A stretch of DNA of 12,137 nt from Acidobacteriaceae bacterium (GTDB lineage Bacteria > Acidobacteriota > Terriglobia > Terriglobales > Acidobacteriaceae): NCBI GenBank assembly GCA_025929125.1, contig JAICMT010000012.1:1-12137 (forward strand), in the 5' to 3' direction. The translations under genes and the position numbers were made by a program. The notes beneath the pieces are model-generated. The model did not search any database. It worked only from the letters and a program-made list of their open reading frames with translations, and had not been told where the DNA came from. Each line of letters starts with the position of its first letter. The stretch's first letter is position 1. This document shows, one piece after another, positions 6,043 to 12,137 of this stretch.

Positions 6043-6924
6043 ATGGCAGATCACGAGGCAGGCAAGCCGGCCCTTGGGCAGGCGGCTGCGACGGCCGTGC
6101 CGGACGCGTGGCTCAGAACCGAGCTCGCACGGCATCCGGAGCGCCCATATCCCATGGATTTCATCGAGGCACTTTTCACCGACTTCAGCGAGATCCACGG
6201 AGATCGGAGCTTCGGCGACGATCCGGCGATGGCCTGCGGAATGGCCTTGTTTCACGAGCGGCCCGTCATGGTGATCGGGAACCTGAAGGGTCGGACATTG
6301 AAGGACCGCCTCGCGCGGAAATTCGGTTCGCCCGATCCGGAGGGCTATCGGAAGGCTCTTCGCTGCATGCGGATTGCGGAAAAATTCGGCCGGCCGGTGT
6401 TCACGTTTTTGGATCTCGCCGGCGCAAATCCCGGTATCGGAGCCGAGGAGCGCGGACAGGGCGAGGCGATCGCGCGCAACCTGCTTGAGATGTCTCGCCT
6501 GCGCGTTCCCACCGTCGCCACCATTACGGGGGAGGGCGGCTCGGGCGGCGCCTTGGCGCTGGCTGTGGCAGATCGCGTCGTGATGATGGAGAACGCAATC
6601 TACACCGTCATCTCGCCCGAGGGTTGCGCGTCCATCATGTGGAAAGACGCCGCCAGAAAACAGCAGGCGGCTGCTGCGCTGCGCTACACGGCATTCAATG
6701 CTAAAGAGCTTGGCTGTGTTGACGACGTTATCAGCGAGCCCGAAGGCGGCAGCCACAAAGACCCCGCATGCGCCGTACAGATGCTGGATACACGGCTGCA
6801 ATTCCACTTGGCGCAGCTGGACAGGATGCCACTGAGTGAAATGCTCTCGCGCCGATATGACAAGTTCCGCAACATCGCCCAGTTCTATACCTCTTCGCAC
6901 ACCGCTTCTTCCACGCCTGCATAG
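6043..6924 (+). CDS. accA: Acetyl-CoA carboxylase carboxyltransferase subunit alpha
   Basis: With AccD it forms the carboxyltransferase that moves CO2 from carboxybiotin to acetyl-CoA, giving malonyl-CoA for fatty acid synthesis. The 293-aa product aligns well with AccA from RHPERPYPMDF (residues 30-40) on: GDRSFGDD (53-60), PEGYRKALR (99-107), GAEERGQGEAIARNL (133-147), the oxyanion region TGEGGSGGALAL (162-173) and SPEGCASIMWKDA (191-203). Compared with E. coli AccA as I recall it, the region before RHP is about 38 residues shorter, lacking much of the N-terminal helical region. The normally near-invariant DTPGAYPG reads DLAGANPG (124-131). It could be a divergent paralogue rather than the housekeeping copy; accD is not nearby. 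The ATG at 6043 is chosen because upstream codons in frame overlap the divergent lipoprotein gene and look non-coding. Confidence 0.9.
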   Translation: MADHEAGKPALGQAAATAVPDAWLRTELARHPERPYPMDFIEALFTDFSEIHGDRSFGDDPAMACGMALFHERPVMVIGNLKGRTLKDRLARKFGSPDPEGYRKALRCMRIAEKFGRPVFTFLDLAGANPGIGAEERGQGEAIARNLLEMSRLRVPTVATITGEGGSGGALALAVADRVVMMENAIYTVISPEGCASIMWKDAARKQQAAAALRYTAFNAKELGCVDDVISEPEGGSHKDPACAVQMLDTRLQFHLAQLDRMPLSEMLSRRYDKFRNIAQFYTSSHTASSTPA

Positions 6925-6985
6925 ACCGGCTGCACCTGCCCGTCTTCGCCTCTGTTGCATCGTCTATTAACATCGAAGAGCGCCC

Positions 6986-8080
6986 ATGCAGCCGATACAT
7001 CCGCCTACTACAGCGACCCCCCCGCCGCCGTTGCCGTCTGCGGGTGCCTCACTGCAGCATGCCGGGGCTGTTCGTTCCAGATCGCGTTCGGGTCGCATTG
7101 CGCTGTTCTTCGCTTGCGTGGCCTGGTACAGGATCGCTGCCGGCCTCGCCTCCAGTTCGGCGAATGGGTTCGCAATCCGGTTCGATCTCGCAGCCTGGCA
7201 GCCGCTTATCGAAGCTGTGGCGTTACTGTTTTTGGTTCTGCTCGGGCTCACCATCCTGCGAACTATGGAACGCACCCTCGTTCCGCTCCAGCTGAACCTT
7301 GGCCTGCCGTCGAGGCCGACTGCCCGCGAGGAGTGGTCGCTGGGAGCGGCTCTCGGCTGGGCGGTTGCGGCAAGCTCCGCTCTTGTCTTGGTGGTGGCAA
7401 AATCGCTCCACATCCAGTTTTGGACCTCGCCTCACGCCTTCGTGGTACTCGGTCTCGGCGCTGTGGCCCTGCTGCTGAGTACTCTTGCCAAGCTGCTTGC
7501 TATCTACGGCTACGGTTTTCAGCACCTCATCGAGGCAAGCGGCCCGGTTCGAGCAACTGTTGTCCTGCTGATCCTGGTTGCACTGGATGCAGCGACAACT
7601 CCCACGCCGTATGGCACCGCGGATGGCGTGCGAGTGCTGATTGCACTACTGGCGGCCCTGCTGCTCTGCCTTTGCTGGCTCCGCAGCCGTGGACTATGGC
7701 TGGGCTGGGGCATGTGGTTCGGCTGGTCGGCCTCCACAGCTCTGCTTTTCGGACTGCCGCTGGGCAGTTTCTCAGAGGGCGCAGTTGTGGATGCGCGTGT
7801 ATCTGGCCCATTGTGGATTACGGGCGGCTTCTACGGCCCAACTGCCTCCATTCTGCTCGGTTTACTGCTGATTTGTACCATTCCGGTCCTGATCCGTCTG
7901 AGCGATGAATATGCCTGGCTGTACACGCGTAAACCGCTCGTTCCCGCGGGGATTCCGGTTGAAATTCCACCGCCGGCTGCGCACGAAACCATCGAACTCC
8001 CTCCGGCTCCGCCTCCCTCACTCGTTCAGATTCAGCCGGTTGCGAGCTCTCCTGTAGGGCAAAACGAACCATCCAACTAG
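6986..8080 (+). CDS. CPBP-like polytopic membrane protein lacking protease catalytic residues
   Basis: The 364-aa product has a Pro-rich N-terminal tail (1-35), about eight hydrophobic segments (near 38-55, 73-92, 118-138, 150-173, 188-203, 216-233, 237-258, 284-303) and a Pro-rich cytoplasm-like tail (318-364). The second half follows the layout of CPBP/Abi intramembrane proteases (PF02517): YGYGFQHLIEASGP (174-187) sits where EExxFRGYxFQRLxExxGP is usual, and WLRSRGLWLGWGMWFGW (231-247) plus FGLPLG (255-260) match the third motif region. The residues that should bind metal are gone: the EE pair is K169-L170, the Arg is Y174, the HxxxN pair is W244 and S248, and the middle His region reads LDAATTP. 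It is therefore likely a non-enzymatic relative, perhaps a scaffold or chaperone; this is inference from remembered family patterns. The start at 6986 is preceded by a fair GAAGAG. Confidence 0.68.
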   Translation: MQPIHPPTTATPPPPLPSAGASLQHAGAVRSRSRSGRIALFFACVAWYRIAAGLASSSANGFAIRFDLAAWQPLIEAVALLFLVLLGLTILRTMERTLVPLQLNLGLPSRPTAREEWSLGAALGWAVAASSALVLVVAKSLHIQFWTSPHAFVVLGLGAVALLLSTLAKLLAIYGYGFQHLIEASGPVRATVVLLILVALDAATTPTPYGTADGVRVLIALLAALLLCLCWLRSRGLWLGWGMWFGWSASTALLFGLPLGSFSEGAVVDARVSGPLWITGGFYGPTASILLGLLLICTIPVLIRLSDEYAWLYTRKPLVPAGIPVEIPPPAAHETIELPPAPPPSLVQIQPVASSPVGQNEPSN

Positions 8081-8152
8081 CCGCTGTCAAATCCCACCTA
8101 TGCGACGTTCACCGCATCCCACACCGTAGAAAGCAGACTCGGTCCTCCTTTC

Positions 8153-8183
8153 TCTTGCAAAACATGCTGGGCAGGGTGCAAGA
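8153..8183. promoter_or_regulatory. Inverted repeat TCTTGCA-17-TGCAAGA upstream of the BamE-like gene
   Basis: A perfect 7-bp inverted repeat with a 17-bp spacer ends 24 bases before the ATG at 8208, in the 127-bp gap after the membrane-protein gene. It could be an operator or a weak hairpin. TTGCAA (8155-8160) also resembles a -35 box, but a matching -10 is poor. Confidence 0.25.
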
Positions 8184-8207
8184 TTCCGGAGTAAGAGGTG
8201 TAGGGCC

Positions 8208-9362
8208 ATGTCCCCACGTCCGGCACGTTACTCTTCCGTTCAGGCCATCGCAGTCACGATACTAAGCGCCGGTGCGTTCTGTGCATGGTGCTCTGGCCAT
8301 GGTCGCGCCCAAGTCTTCGTCGTTGGCGAGAAAAGTGCGACTGCCGATGTCTCAACTGACTTCCGGCCAACACGTGTTCAGCTGCCCACTACGCCGATTA
8401 CGGAGCGTGGCCGCCGGGAGCTTATTCGGAACCTCGAGGCGGAACAAGGCTTCGCTCACCGTCCGCTTCCTTTAGGCGAGAACATCACCTTGATGGCCAA
8501 TGGCCAGCTGACTCCCGGTGGCGAACTGTACAAGCAAATGCTCTATAAGAAGGGGCAGGTCGCCGGCCCCGGAGAACGGGTTGCCATCACGGCGGTGCAG
8601 GTTAAGCCGGATCGAATCATCCTCGATCTCAATGGCGGACCCCACCTGAAGCATCGCTTCCTGCGGCACATAGAGCTGGGCGATACGCCATTAGCTCCTG
8701 ACGACGGCGCCCAGGTGAGCGGCTGCCGCGTCACCCTTGTCTTCGAAGGCGGCTTACCGGACGTGAGCGCGCCTGAAGTGAAGGCCCTCCTCGATCCCTT
8801 GATCGACTTCGGCGTGAAGACCTCCGTGCAGGCCTATGCCGATACACTACCCGCCTTCCTGAAGGATGCAATCGCCCATCATGACGTACTGGTCGGCATG
8901 AATCGGAAGATGGTACTCGCCGCAATGGGACCGCCGCTTTCGAAGACTCGTGAACTTGAGGAAGGCTCTGACGACCGCCATTACGAAGAATGGATTTACG
9001 GTCAGGTGCCCCAGACCGTCCGCTTCGTCCGCATTGAGGGCGATCGTGTGACACAGGTCCGCATCGCCGCGCTAGGGCAGCCCATTGCCGTCCACGACCA
9101 GGATGAGATGGAGGGATACTTCGGAAATGGAGACCCCGCGGCACGACGAGAGGTCGCCATGGGAGACGTGCCTATTGGCGACGGGGAGGCCGCCAAGGCC
9201 TCGAAGCCGACAATTCTCAAGCCCGGAGAAGAGGCTCCTGGGGGCGAGCAGCGTGTGAAACTACCTCCCGCAGATCCCGACTCGGGCGCATCCAACTCGC
9301 CGGCGGGCGGAGGGACCGTGCCCGCCCATCCCGAAGACGCGCCTAGCCCTCCGCCGCGATAG
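8208..9362 (+). CDS. Secreted protein with BamE/SmpA-like module, function unknown
   Basis: The 384-aa product starts at the ATG at 8208, with AAGAGGTG 8-15 bases upstream. A basic start and hydrophobic stretch (about 10-28) form a signal peptide, with a likely cleavage at GRA-QV (34/35). Residues 60-220 form a mixed domain with phrases such as ITAVQVKPDRIILDLNGG and CRVTLVFEGGLPDVSAPEVKALLDPL. Residues 224-286 (HHDVLVGMNRKMVLAAMGPPLSK, EEWIYG, VRFVRIEGDRVTQVRI) follow the BamE/SmpA pattern: a Gly, a helix ending in a GxP turn, a WxYG strand and a final strand pair. Residues 318-384 are Pro/Gly/Glu-rich and probably disordered. It is likely periplasmic or outer-membrane associated; a role in envelope assembly is inference only. 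There is no lipobox, unlike true BamE. Confidence 0.78.
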   Translation: MSPRPARYSSVQAIAVTILSAGAFCAWCSGHGRAQVFVVGEKSATADVSTDFRPTRVQLPTTPITERGRRELIRNLEAEQGFAHRPLPLGENITLMANGQLTPGGELYKQMLYKKGQVAGPGERVAITAVQVKPDRIILDLNGGPHLKHRFLRHIELGDTPLAPDDGAQVSGCRVTLVFEGGLPDVSAPEVKALLDPLIDFGVKTSVQAYADTLPAFLKDAIAHHDVLVGMNRKMVLAAMGPPLSKTRELEEGSDDRHYEEWIYGQVPQTVRFVRIEGDRVTQVRIAALGQPIAVHDQDEMEGYFGNGDPAARREVAMGDVPIGDGEAAKASKPTILKPGEEAPGGEQRVKLPPADPDSGASNSPAGGGTVPAHPEDAPSPPPR

Positions 9363-9365
9363 ACA

Positions 9366-9395
9366 TTCGCAACCTATTGAAATTAGTTGTGTAAT
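9366..9395 (+). promoter_or_regulatory. Candidate promoter of the RcnB-like gene
   Basis: TTCGCA (9366-9371, 4 of 6) and TGTAAT (9390-9395, 5 of 6) are spaced by 18 bp in the 92-bp gap after the preceding gene. The predicted start near 9402 leaves a leader of about 50 bases ending in the strong AAGGAGA ribosome site. Confidence 0.3.
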
Positions 9396-9454
9396 GCTCG
9401 CTTGGGTCCTGCTCGCATCTAACAGCACGGGCGTCAGAGCGCCAAGGAGATCGA

Positions 9455-10015
9455 ATGAAACGTACTCACTTGCTCTATAAGTTTTCAGTAGCGGCGCTTG
9501 CTCCCGTGCTCGCGCTAGCTGTGGGCGCCAGTGCCTATGCCCAGGACCACGATCGCGACAATCACCAGACGGGTCAGCGGGATGACCGCAACTACCAGGG
9601 CAACGACAACCAGCGCTCAACCCAGGGCAACTACCAGCAGCGAAATGATGACCACCACTCCAGCCAGGGCAATGCCTATGGCAGAAATGACGACCACCAC
9701 TACAACCAAGGCAATGGTCACGACAGGGACTTCCATTTCGATAATAGTCATCGCGACCGGTTTGAGCAGCACTATCGGCGTGATGCCGACCGCTGGCGGG
9801 ATCGTCATGACCGCGCGAGATTCGCCCCCGGCCGGCGAATTCCCACTGGATACCGCATTCAGCCGGTGCCGTACACGTATTACCGTGGCGCACCGCCTCC
9901 GCCGCGCGGATACAGGTATGGCTACTATGAGGGCTACGTCGTGGCATACGACCCAACCACCCGAGTGATCGGGGATGTGCTGGATCTAATCGGCGCTGCT
10001 GCAAGTAGCCACTGA
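9455..10015 (+). CDS. RcnB-like secreted protein with His/Asp/Asn/Gln-rich repeats
   Basis: The 186-aa product has a clear signal peptide (1-29, cleavage AYA-QD) and a strong AAGGAGA site before the ATG at 9455. Residues 30-100 are very rich in Asp, Asn, Gln, His and Arg and contain a degenerate 14-residue repeat (57-70, 71-84, 85-98) built on QGNxxxRNDDHH. Residues 100-125 form a charged Arg/Asp helix. The C-terminal part (about 137-180), with YYRGAPPPPRGYRYGYYEGYVVAYDPTTRVIGDVLDLI, matches the shape of the RcnB domain (PF11776), best known from an E. coli periplasmic protein that affects Ni/Co efflux. The His/Asp runs could bind metal ions, but this is inference; no metal transporter is in the window. 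The protein should sit in the periplasm. A strong terminator follows directly. Confidence 0.85.
   Translation: MKRTHLLYKFSVAALAPVLALAVGASAYAQDHDRDNHQTGQRDDRNYQGNDNQRSTQGNYQQRNDDHHSSQGNAYGRNDDHHYNQGNGHDRDFHFDNSHRDRFEQHYRRDADRWRDRHDRARFAPGRRIPTGYRIQPVPYTYYRGAPPPPRGYRYGYYEGYVVAYDPTTRVIGDVLDLIGAAASSH
9623..9748 (+). repeat. Three 42-bp in-frame coding repeats in the RcnB-like gene
   Basis: Three consecutive 14-codon units each begin with QGN. The first two share RNDDHH (QGNYQQRNDDHHSS and QGNAYGRNDDHHYN), and the third (QGNGHDRDFHFDNS) has drifted. DNA of the first two is similar but not identical, so they are old or diverged duplications that could still change in number between strains. Confidence 0.6.
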
Positions 10016-10035
10016 AAAAGGTTTCGACGCACCAG

Positions 10036-10071
10036 GGAGCCGCCGCTCGATGGGAGCAGCGGCTCCTTTTT
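10036..10071 (+). terminator. Rho-independent terminator after the RcnB-like gene
   Basis: GGAGCCGCCGCTC (10036-10048) pairs with GAGCAGCGGCTCC (10054-10066) around the loop GATGG: 13 positions with one mismatch. Five Ts (10067-10071) follow at once. It starts 20 bases after the stop codon and ends 29 bases before the glmU ATG, so it also shows that upstream in-frame codons of glmU are not translated. Confidence 0.92.
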
Positions 10072-10100
10072 GCTGGATGCGGCGTGAGAAGATAAGCACC

Positions 10101-11525
10101 ATGGAGTCATCCAGTTTCGCAGTCGCCATCATGGCCGCGGGTAAGGGAACGCGGCTCAAGAGCAAGCGCCCTAAGGTACTTCACGAGGTTGGCGGCCGCG
10201 CTCTGCTTCTGCATGTGATCTCCGCCGCCGAGACTGTTGCTCCCGCAAAAGAAATCTTTTGCATCATCGGCCATGAAGCGGACCGCGTCCGAGCGGCCGT
10301 CGAGGCTACCGGTGTTCAGTTTGTCCTGCAGGCAGACCAGCGGGGTACCGGTCACGCGCTGCAGGTGCTCAAAGCCGAGTTTGAGCTCTCCGGGGTTCCA
10401 ATACCGAAGCATCTCCTTGTCTTGTCCGGCGATGTCCCGCTTATTCGGCCAGAAACGTTGGCCGAACTCACCCGGTTTCATCTTGCCGAGCAGGCTGCGA
10501 TGACGATCCTCACCGCCGTGCCTCCAGACCCCACCGGATACGGTCGAGTGCTGCGCATTGCACCTCAGTCCTCCGAGGTAAGTGCAATTGTCGAGCAGAA
10601 ATCCCTCAGCACTGATCAGCTCAATACACCGGAGATCAACTCGGGCATCTATTGCTTCGAAACCGCTGCCCTATTCAACAGACTCGACCAACTCTCGACC
10701 AACAATGCGCATGGTGAGTACTACCTGACCGATGTCGCCGGTCTCCTCGTCGCCGATGGGCAGCGTGTTGTCGCGATTCAGGCGGAGAGCGTCGACGAAG
10801 TGCTTGGCGCCAACACGATCGCGGAGATGATGCATCTGGACGCGTTTATGCGTGCCTCCACCAGCCGTCGACTGATGTCGCAGGGAGTTACGATCTTCCG
10901 ACCGGAGACCTGCATTATCGACTCTCAAGTAGAGGTCGGCGCCGATACCGTGATCGAGCCCTTCACACAACTTCTGGGATCCACCCGCATCGGCTCGGAT
11001 TGCCGCATCCGTTCCTATTCTGTGATCCAGAACTCGACTCTGGCCGACGACGTCACCATCCGGAACGGCTGCATTCTGGATGGCGCAGAGGTCTCCAATG
11101 CTGCTGTCATCGGTCCCTACTCGCACCTGCGGCCTGAGAGCCGCATCGGCGAGGGTGCCCACGTCGGCAACTTCTGCGAGACAAAGAAAACTACGCTAGG
11201 ACGGGGGGCCAAGGCCAACCACCTCACTTATCTCGGGGATGCGTCAATTGGCGAAGGCACCAACATCGGCGCCGGTGTCATCACCTGCAACTACGACGGC
11301 GTGCATAAGCACGTAACTCATATCGGCGACCGATCCTTCATCGGCTCGGATTCCACACTGGTTGCGCCTTTGACCATAGGGTCTGGCGCTTACGTCGCTG
11401 CAGGATCATGTATTACGCAGGATGTGCCGGATGACGCGCTTGCTCTGGGGCGCGCCCACCAAGTCACCAAGGAAGCCTGGGCCGCTCGCCGGCGCGGGAG
11501 CCAGCCGCCCGCTAAAAAGGCCTGA
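10101..11525 (+). CDS. glmU: Bifunctional GlmU: GlcNAc-1-P uridyltransferase / GlcN-1-P acetyltransferase
   Basis: It makes UDP-GlcNAc, the precursor of peptidoglycan and lipid A, by acetylating glucosamine-1-P and then uridylating the product. The 474-aa protein (E. coli about 456) has the pyrophosphorylase motif MAAGKGTRLKS followed by PKVLHEVGGR (11-33), GTGHA (82-86), the Mg-binding Asp in LSGDVPL (D111), NSGIY (180-184) and GANT (N238). From about 265 on, hexapeptide repeats build a left-handed beta-helix. There HVGNFCETKK (354-363), KANHLTYLGDA with the catalytic His374, and GAGVITCNYDGVHKH (390-404) mark the acetyltransferase site. All expected catalytic residues are present. The ATG at 10101 is chosen because it lies downstream of the terminator and puts MAAGKGTR at the usual place. 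GAGAAG about 10 bases upstream is a modest ribosome site. Its promoter must lie in or near the terminator region, as only 29 bases separate them. Confidence 0.97.
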   Translation: MESSSFAVAIMAAGKGTRLKSKRPKVLHEVGGRALLLHVISAAETVAPAKEIFCIIGHEADRVRAAVEATGVQFVLQADQRGTGHALQVLKAEFELSGVPIPKHLLVLSGDVPLIRPETLAELTRFHLAEQAAMTILTAVPPDPTGYGRVLRIAPQSSEVSAIVEQKSLSTDQLNTPEINSGIYCFETAALFNRLDQLSTNNAHGEYYLTDVAGLLVADGQRVVAIQAESVDEVLGANTIAEMMHLDAFMRASTSRRLMSQGVTIFRPETCIIDSQVEVGADTVIEPFTQLLGSTRIGSDCRIRSYSVIQNSTLADDVTIRNGCILDGAEVSNAAVIGPYSHLRPESRIGEGAHVGNFCETKKTTLGRGAKANHLTYLGDASIGEGTNIGAGVITCNYDGVHKHVTHIGDRSFIGSDSTLVAPLTIGSGAYVAAGSCITQDVPDDALALGRAHQVTKEAWAARRRGSQPPAKKA

Positions 11526-11575
11526 GAACCGCTTCCTTACCCAGTATCCGGTTCCAGCGTTGCCGTGACAGGCGC

Positions 11576-12137
11576 TCAGGACTTGTCCACGTGTTCGTGG
11601 ATGAACTGATTGCGAAACTTTCCATTGGGGTCGAACTCATGCGCCAACGCACGGAAATCGCCGATACACGGATATAGAGTCTGGATCTGATCGACTCCGA
11701 GCGTGAACAATTTGCCCCAATGTGGGCGCGCCTGGAAGGGGGCGAGCTTTGCCTCGATCTGAGGCAGAAGCTTCATTACCGGGGCAATCTCGGGCTTCCA
11801 CGTAAAGTGAATCGCGAGTGAAGGCCGCTGATACGCCATGCTCATCCAGAGGTTGTCTCCGGCGACGGTTCGCAATTCAGTAATGAACAGGTGAGGCGTG
11901 ATCTGGTCGCGCAGGGTCTCGATCGCTCGGATTGCCTCATAACCATGCTCGAACGGAACGAAGTACTCGCTCTGCAACTCCTGCCCGCTCGAAGGGGTGA
12001 AGTTCATCTTGAAGTGAGGCAGCCTCTCGTACCAGGGACCGGGCGAGTTGAGCTGGTCCGTGCATGCCTCCGCAGGATGATCCGGGATAGGATGCAGCTT
12101 CGTTGAAGCCAGCTTGGAACTGTAGAAATTCGGCAGC
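11576..12137 (-). CDS. Alditol/xylitol-oxidase-type FAD enzyme, C-terminal part, cut by the window edge
   Basis: The frame stays open from 12137 down to a TGA at 11576, giving 186 residues. That is under half of a roughly 420-residue protein; the FAD-binding N-terminal domain lies beyond the right edge. The ATG at 12007 is internal. Preserved text such as HPIPDHPAEACT, GPWYERLPHF and FTPSSGQELQSEYFVP is characteristic of the VAO-family D-arabinono-lactone oxidase C-terminal domain and of Streptomyces AldO. Active-site equivalents can be seen: ELR in ITELRTV (AldO E320 and R322), Thr in AIHFTWK (T345) and Lys in PHWGKLF (K375). Such enzymes oxidise the terminal hydroxyl of polyols such as xylitol or sorbitol to the aldose with H2O2 release. 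The exact polyol is not decidable; a sugar-lactone oxidase is the alternative. It converges on glmU with 50 bp between. Confidence 0.88.
   Translation of the reverse strand, partial: LPNFYSSKLASTKLHPIPDHPAEACTDQLNSPGPWYERLPHFKMNFTPSSGQELQSEYFVPFEHGYEAIRAIETLRDQITPHLFITELRTVAGDNLWMSMAYQRPSLAIHFTWKPEIAPVMKLLPQIEAKLAPFQARPHWGKLFTLGVDQIQTLYPCIGDFRALAHEFDPNGKFRNQFIHEHVDKS

Noticed and set aside
6010..6960. 316-codon minus-strand open frame opposite accA
   Set aside because: It is the complement of a well-recognised gene; the translation is Arg/His-rich with no family features, as expected of a GC-rich shadow frame.
6955..7908. 317-codon plus-strand frame overlapping the membrane-protein gene
   Set aside because: The other frame gives a coherent multi-span membrane protein; this one is Cys/Arg-rich and incoherent.
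9261..10004. Cys/His-rich minus-strand frame that looks like zinc fingers
   Set aside because: It is the complement of the repetitive Asp/His/Asn-rich gene; its CxxxxHxxH-like patterns come from the reverse complement of those repeats.
10050..10100. In-frame ATG 17 codons before the chosen glmU start
   Set aside because: It lies inside the terminator hairpin, and the extra residues are unlike GlmU N-termini.
11526..11575. GAACCG...CGGTTC inverted repeat in the glmU/oxidase gap as a terminator
   Set aside because: Only 6 bp of stem with a 17-base loop and no T-run; too weak to call.
1..12137. CRISPR array, insertion sequence, prophage or defence island
   Set aside because: No regularly spaced repeats, transposase or integrase motifs, terminal inverted repeats or known defence genes were seen.

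Overview
The window looks like ordinary chromosome of a GC-rich, aerobic, free-living Gram-negative bacterium. It most resembles Acidobacteriota of the Terriglobia type. That placement is inference from protein style and the gene mix (GH2 with its C-terminal region, FmdE-type protein, RcnB-like Asn/Gln/His-rich protein, AldO-type oxidase); no rRNA or tRNA is present to confirm it. I see no insertion sequence, integrase, prophage gene, CRISPR array or tRNA.

Layout from left to right. A 5'-truncated glycoside hydrolase family 2 gene (+) converges on a bactofilin gene (-) across a strong two-way hairpin. A 373-bp gap with dyads but no gene follows. Next come an unrecognised secreted protein (+) and a converging two-CBS-domain protein (-). 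The CBS gene diverges across 91 bp from an FmdE-type/zinc-ribbon gene (+), and thymidylate kinase (tmk) follows 13 bp after it. After tmk lie a 54-aa single-span membrane protein (+), whose stop codon overlaps that of a converging lipoprotein gene (-), and then accA (+), divergent from the lipoprotein. A polytopic membrane protein (+) that looks like a CPBP-family protease without its catalytic residues comes next. It is followed by a secreted protein with a BamE-like module (+), an RcnB-like secreted protein (+) ending in a textbook terminator, and glmU (+). The window closes with the C-terminal part of an alditol/xylitol-oxidase-type flavoenzyme (-) cut by the right edge.

Three genes are plain housekeeping: tmk (dTDP supply), accA (malonyl-CoA supply) and glmU (UDP-GlcNAc for wall and LPS). 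Bactofilin, the lipoprotein and the secreted proteins belong to the cell envelope. I do not see one multi-gene system uniting the window.

The points most worth a second look are: the CPBP-like protein with all three catalytic motifs replaced; an AccA with an altered, normally near-invariant motif and a short N-terminus; the compact divergent CBS/fmdE-like promoter region, in which the fmdE-like message may be leaderless; and the orphan FmdE-zinc-ribbon fusion placed directly before tmk.
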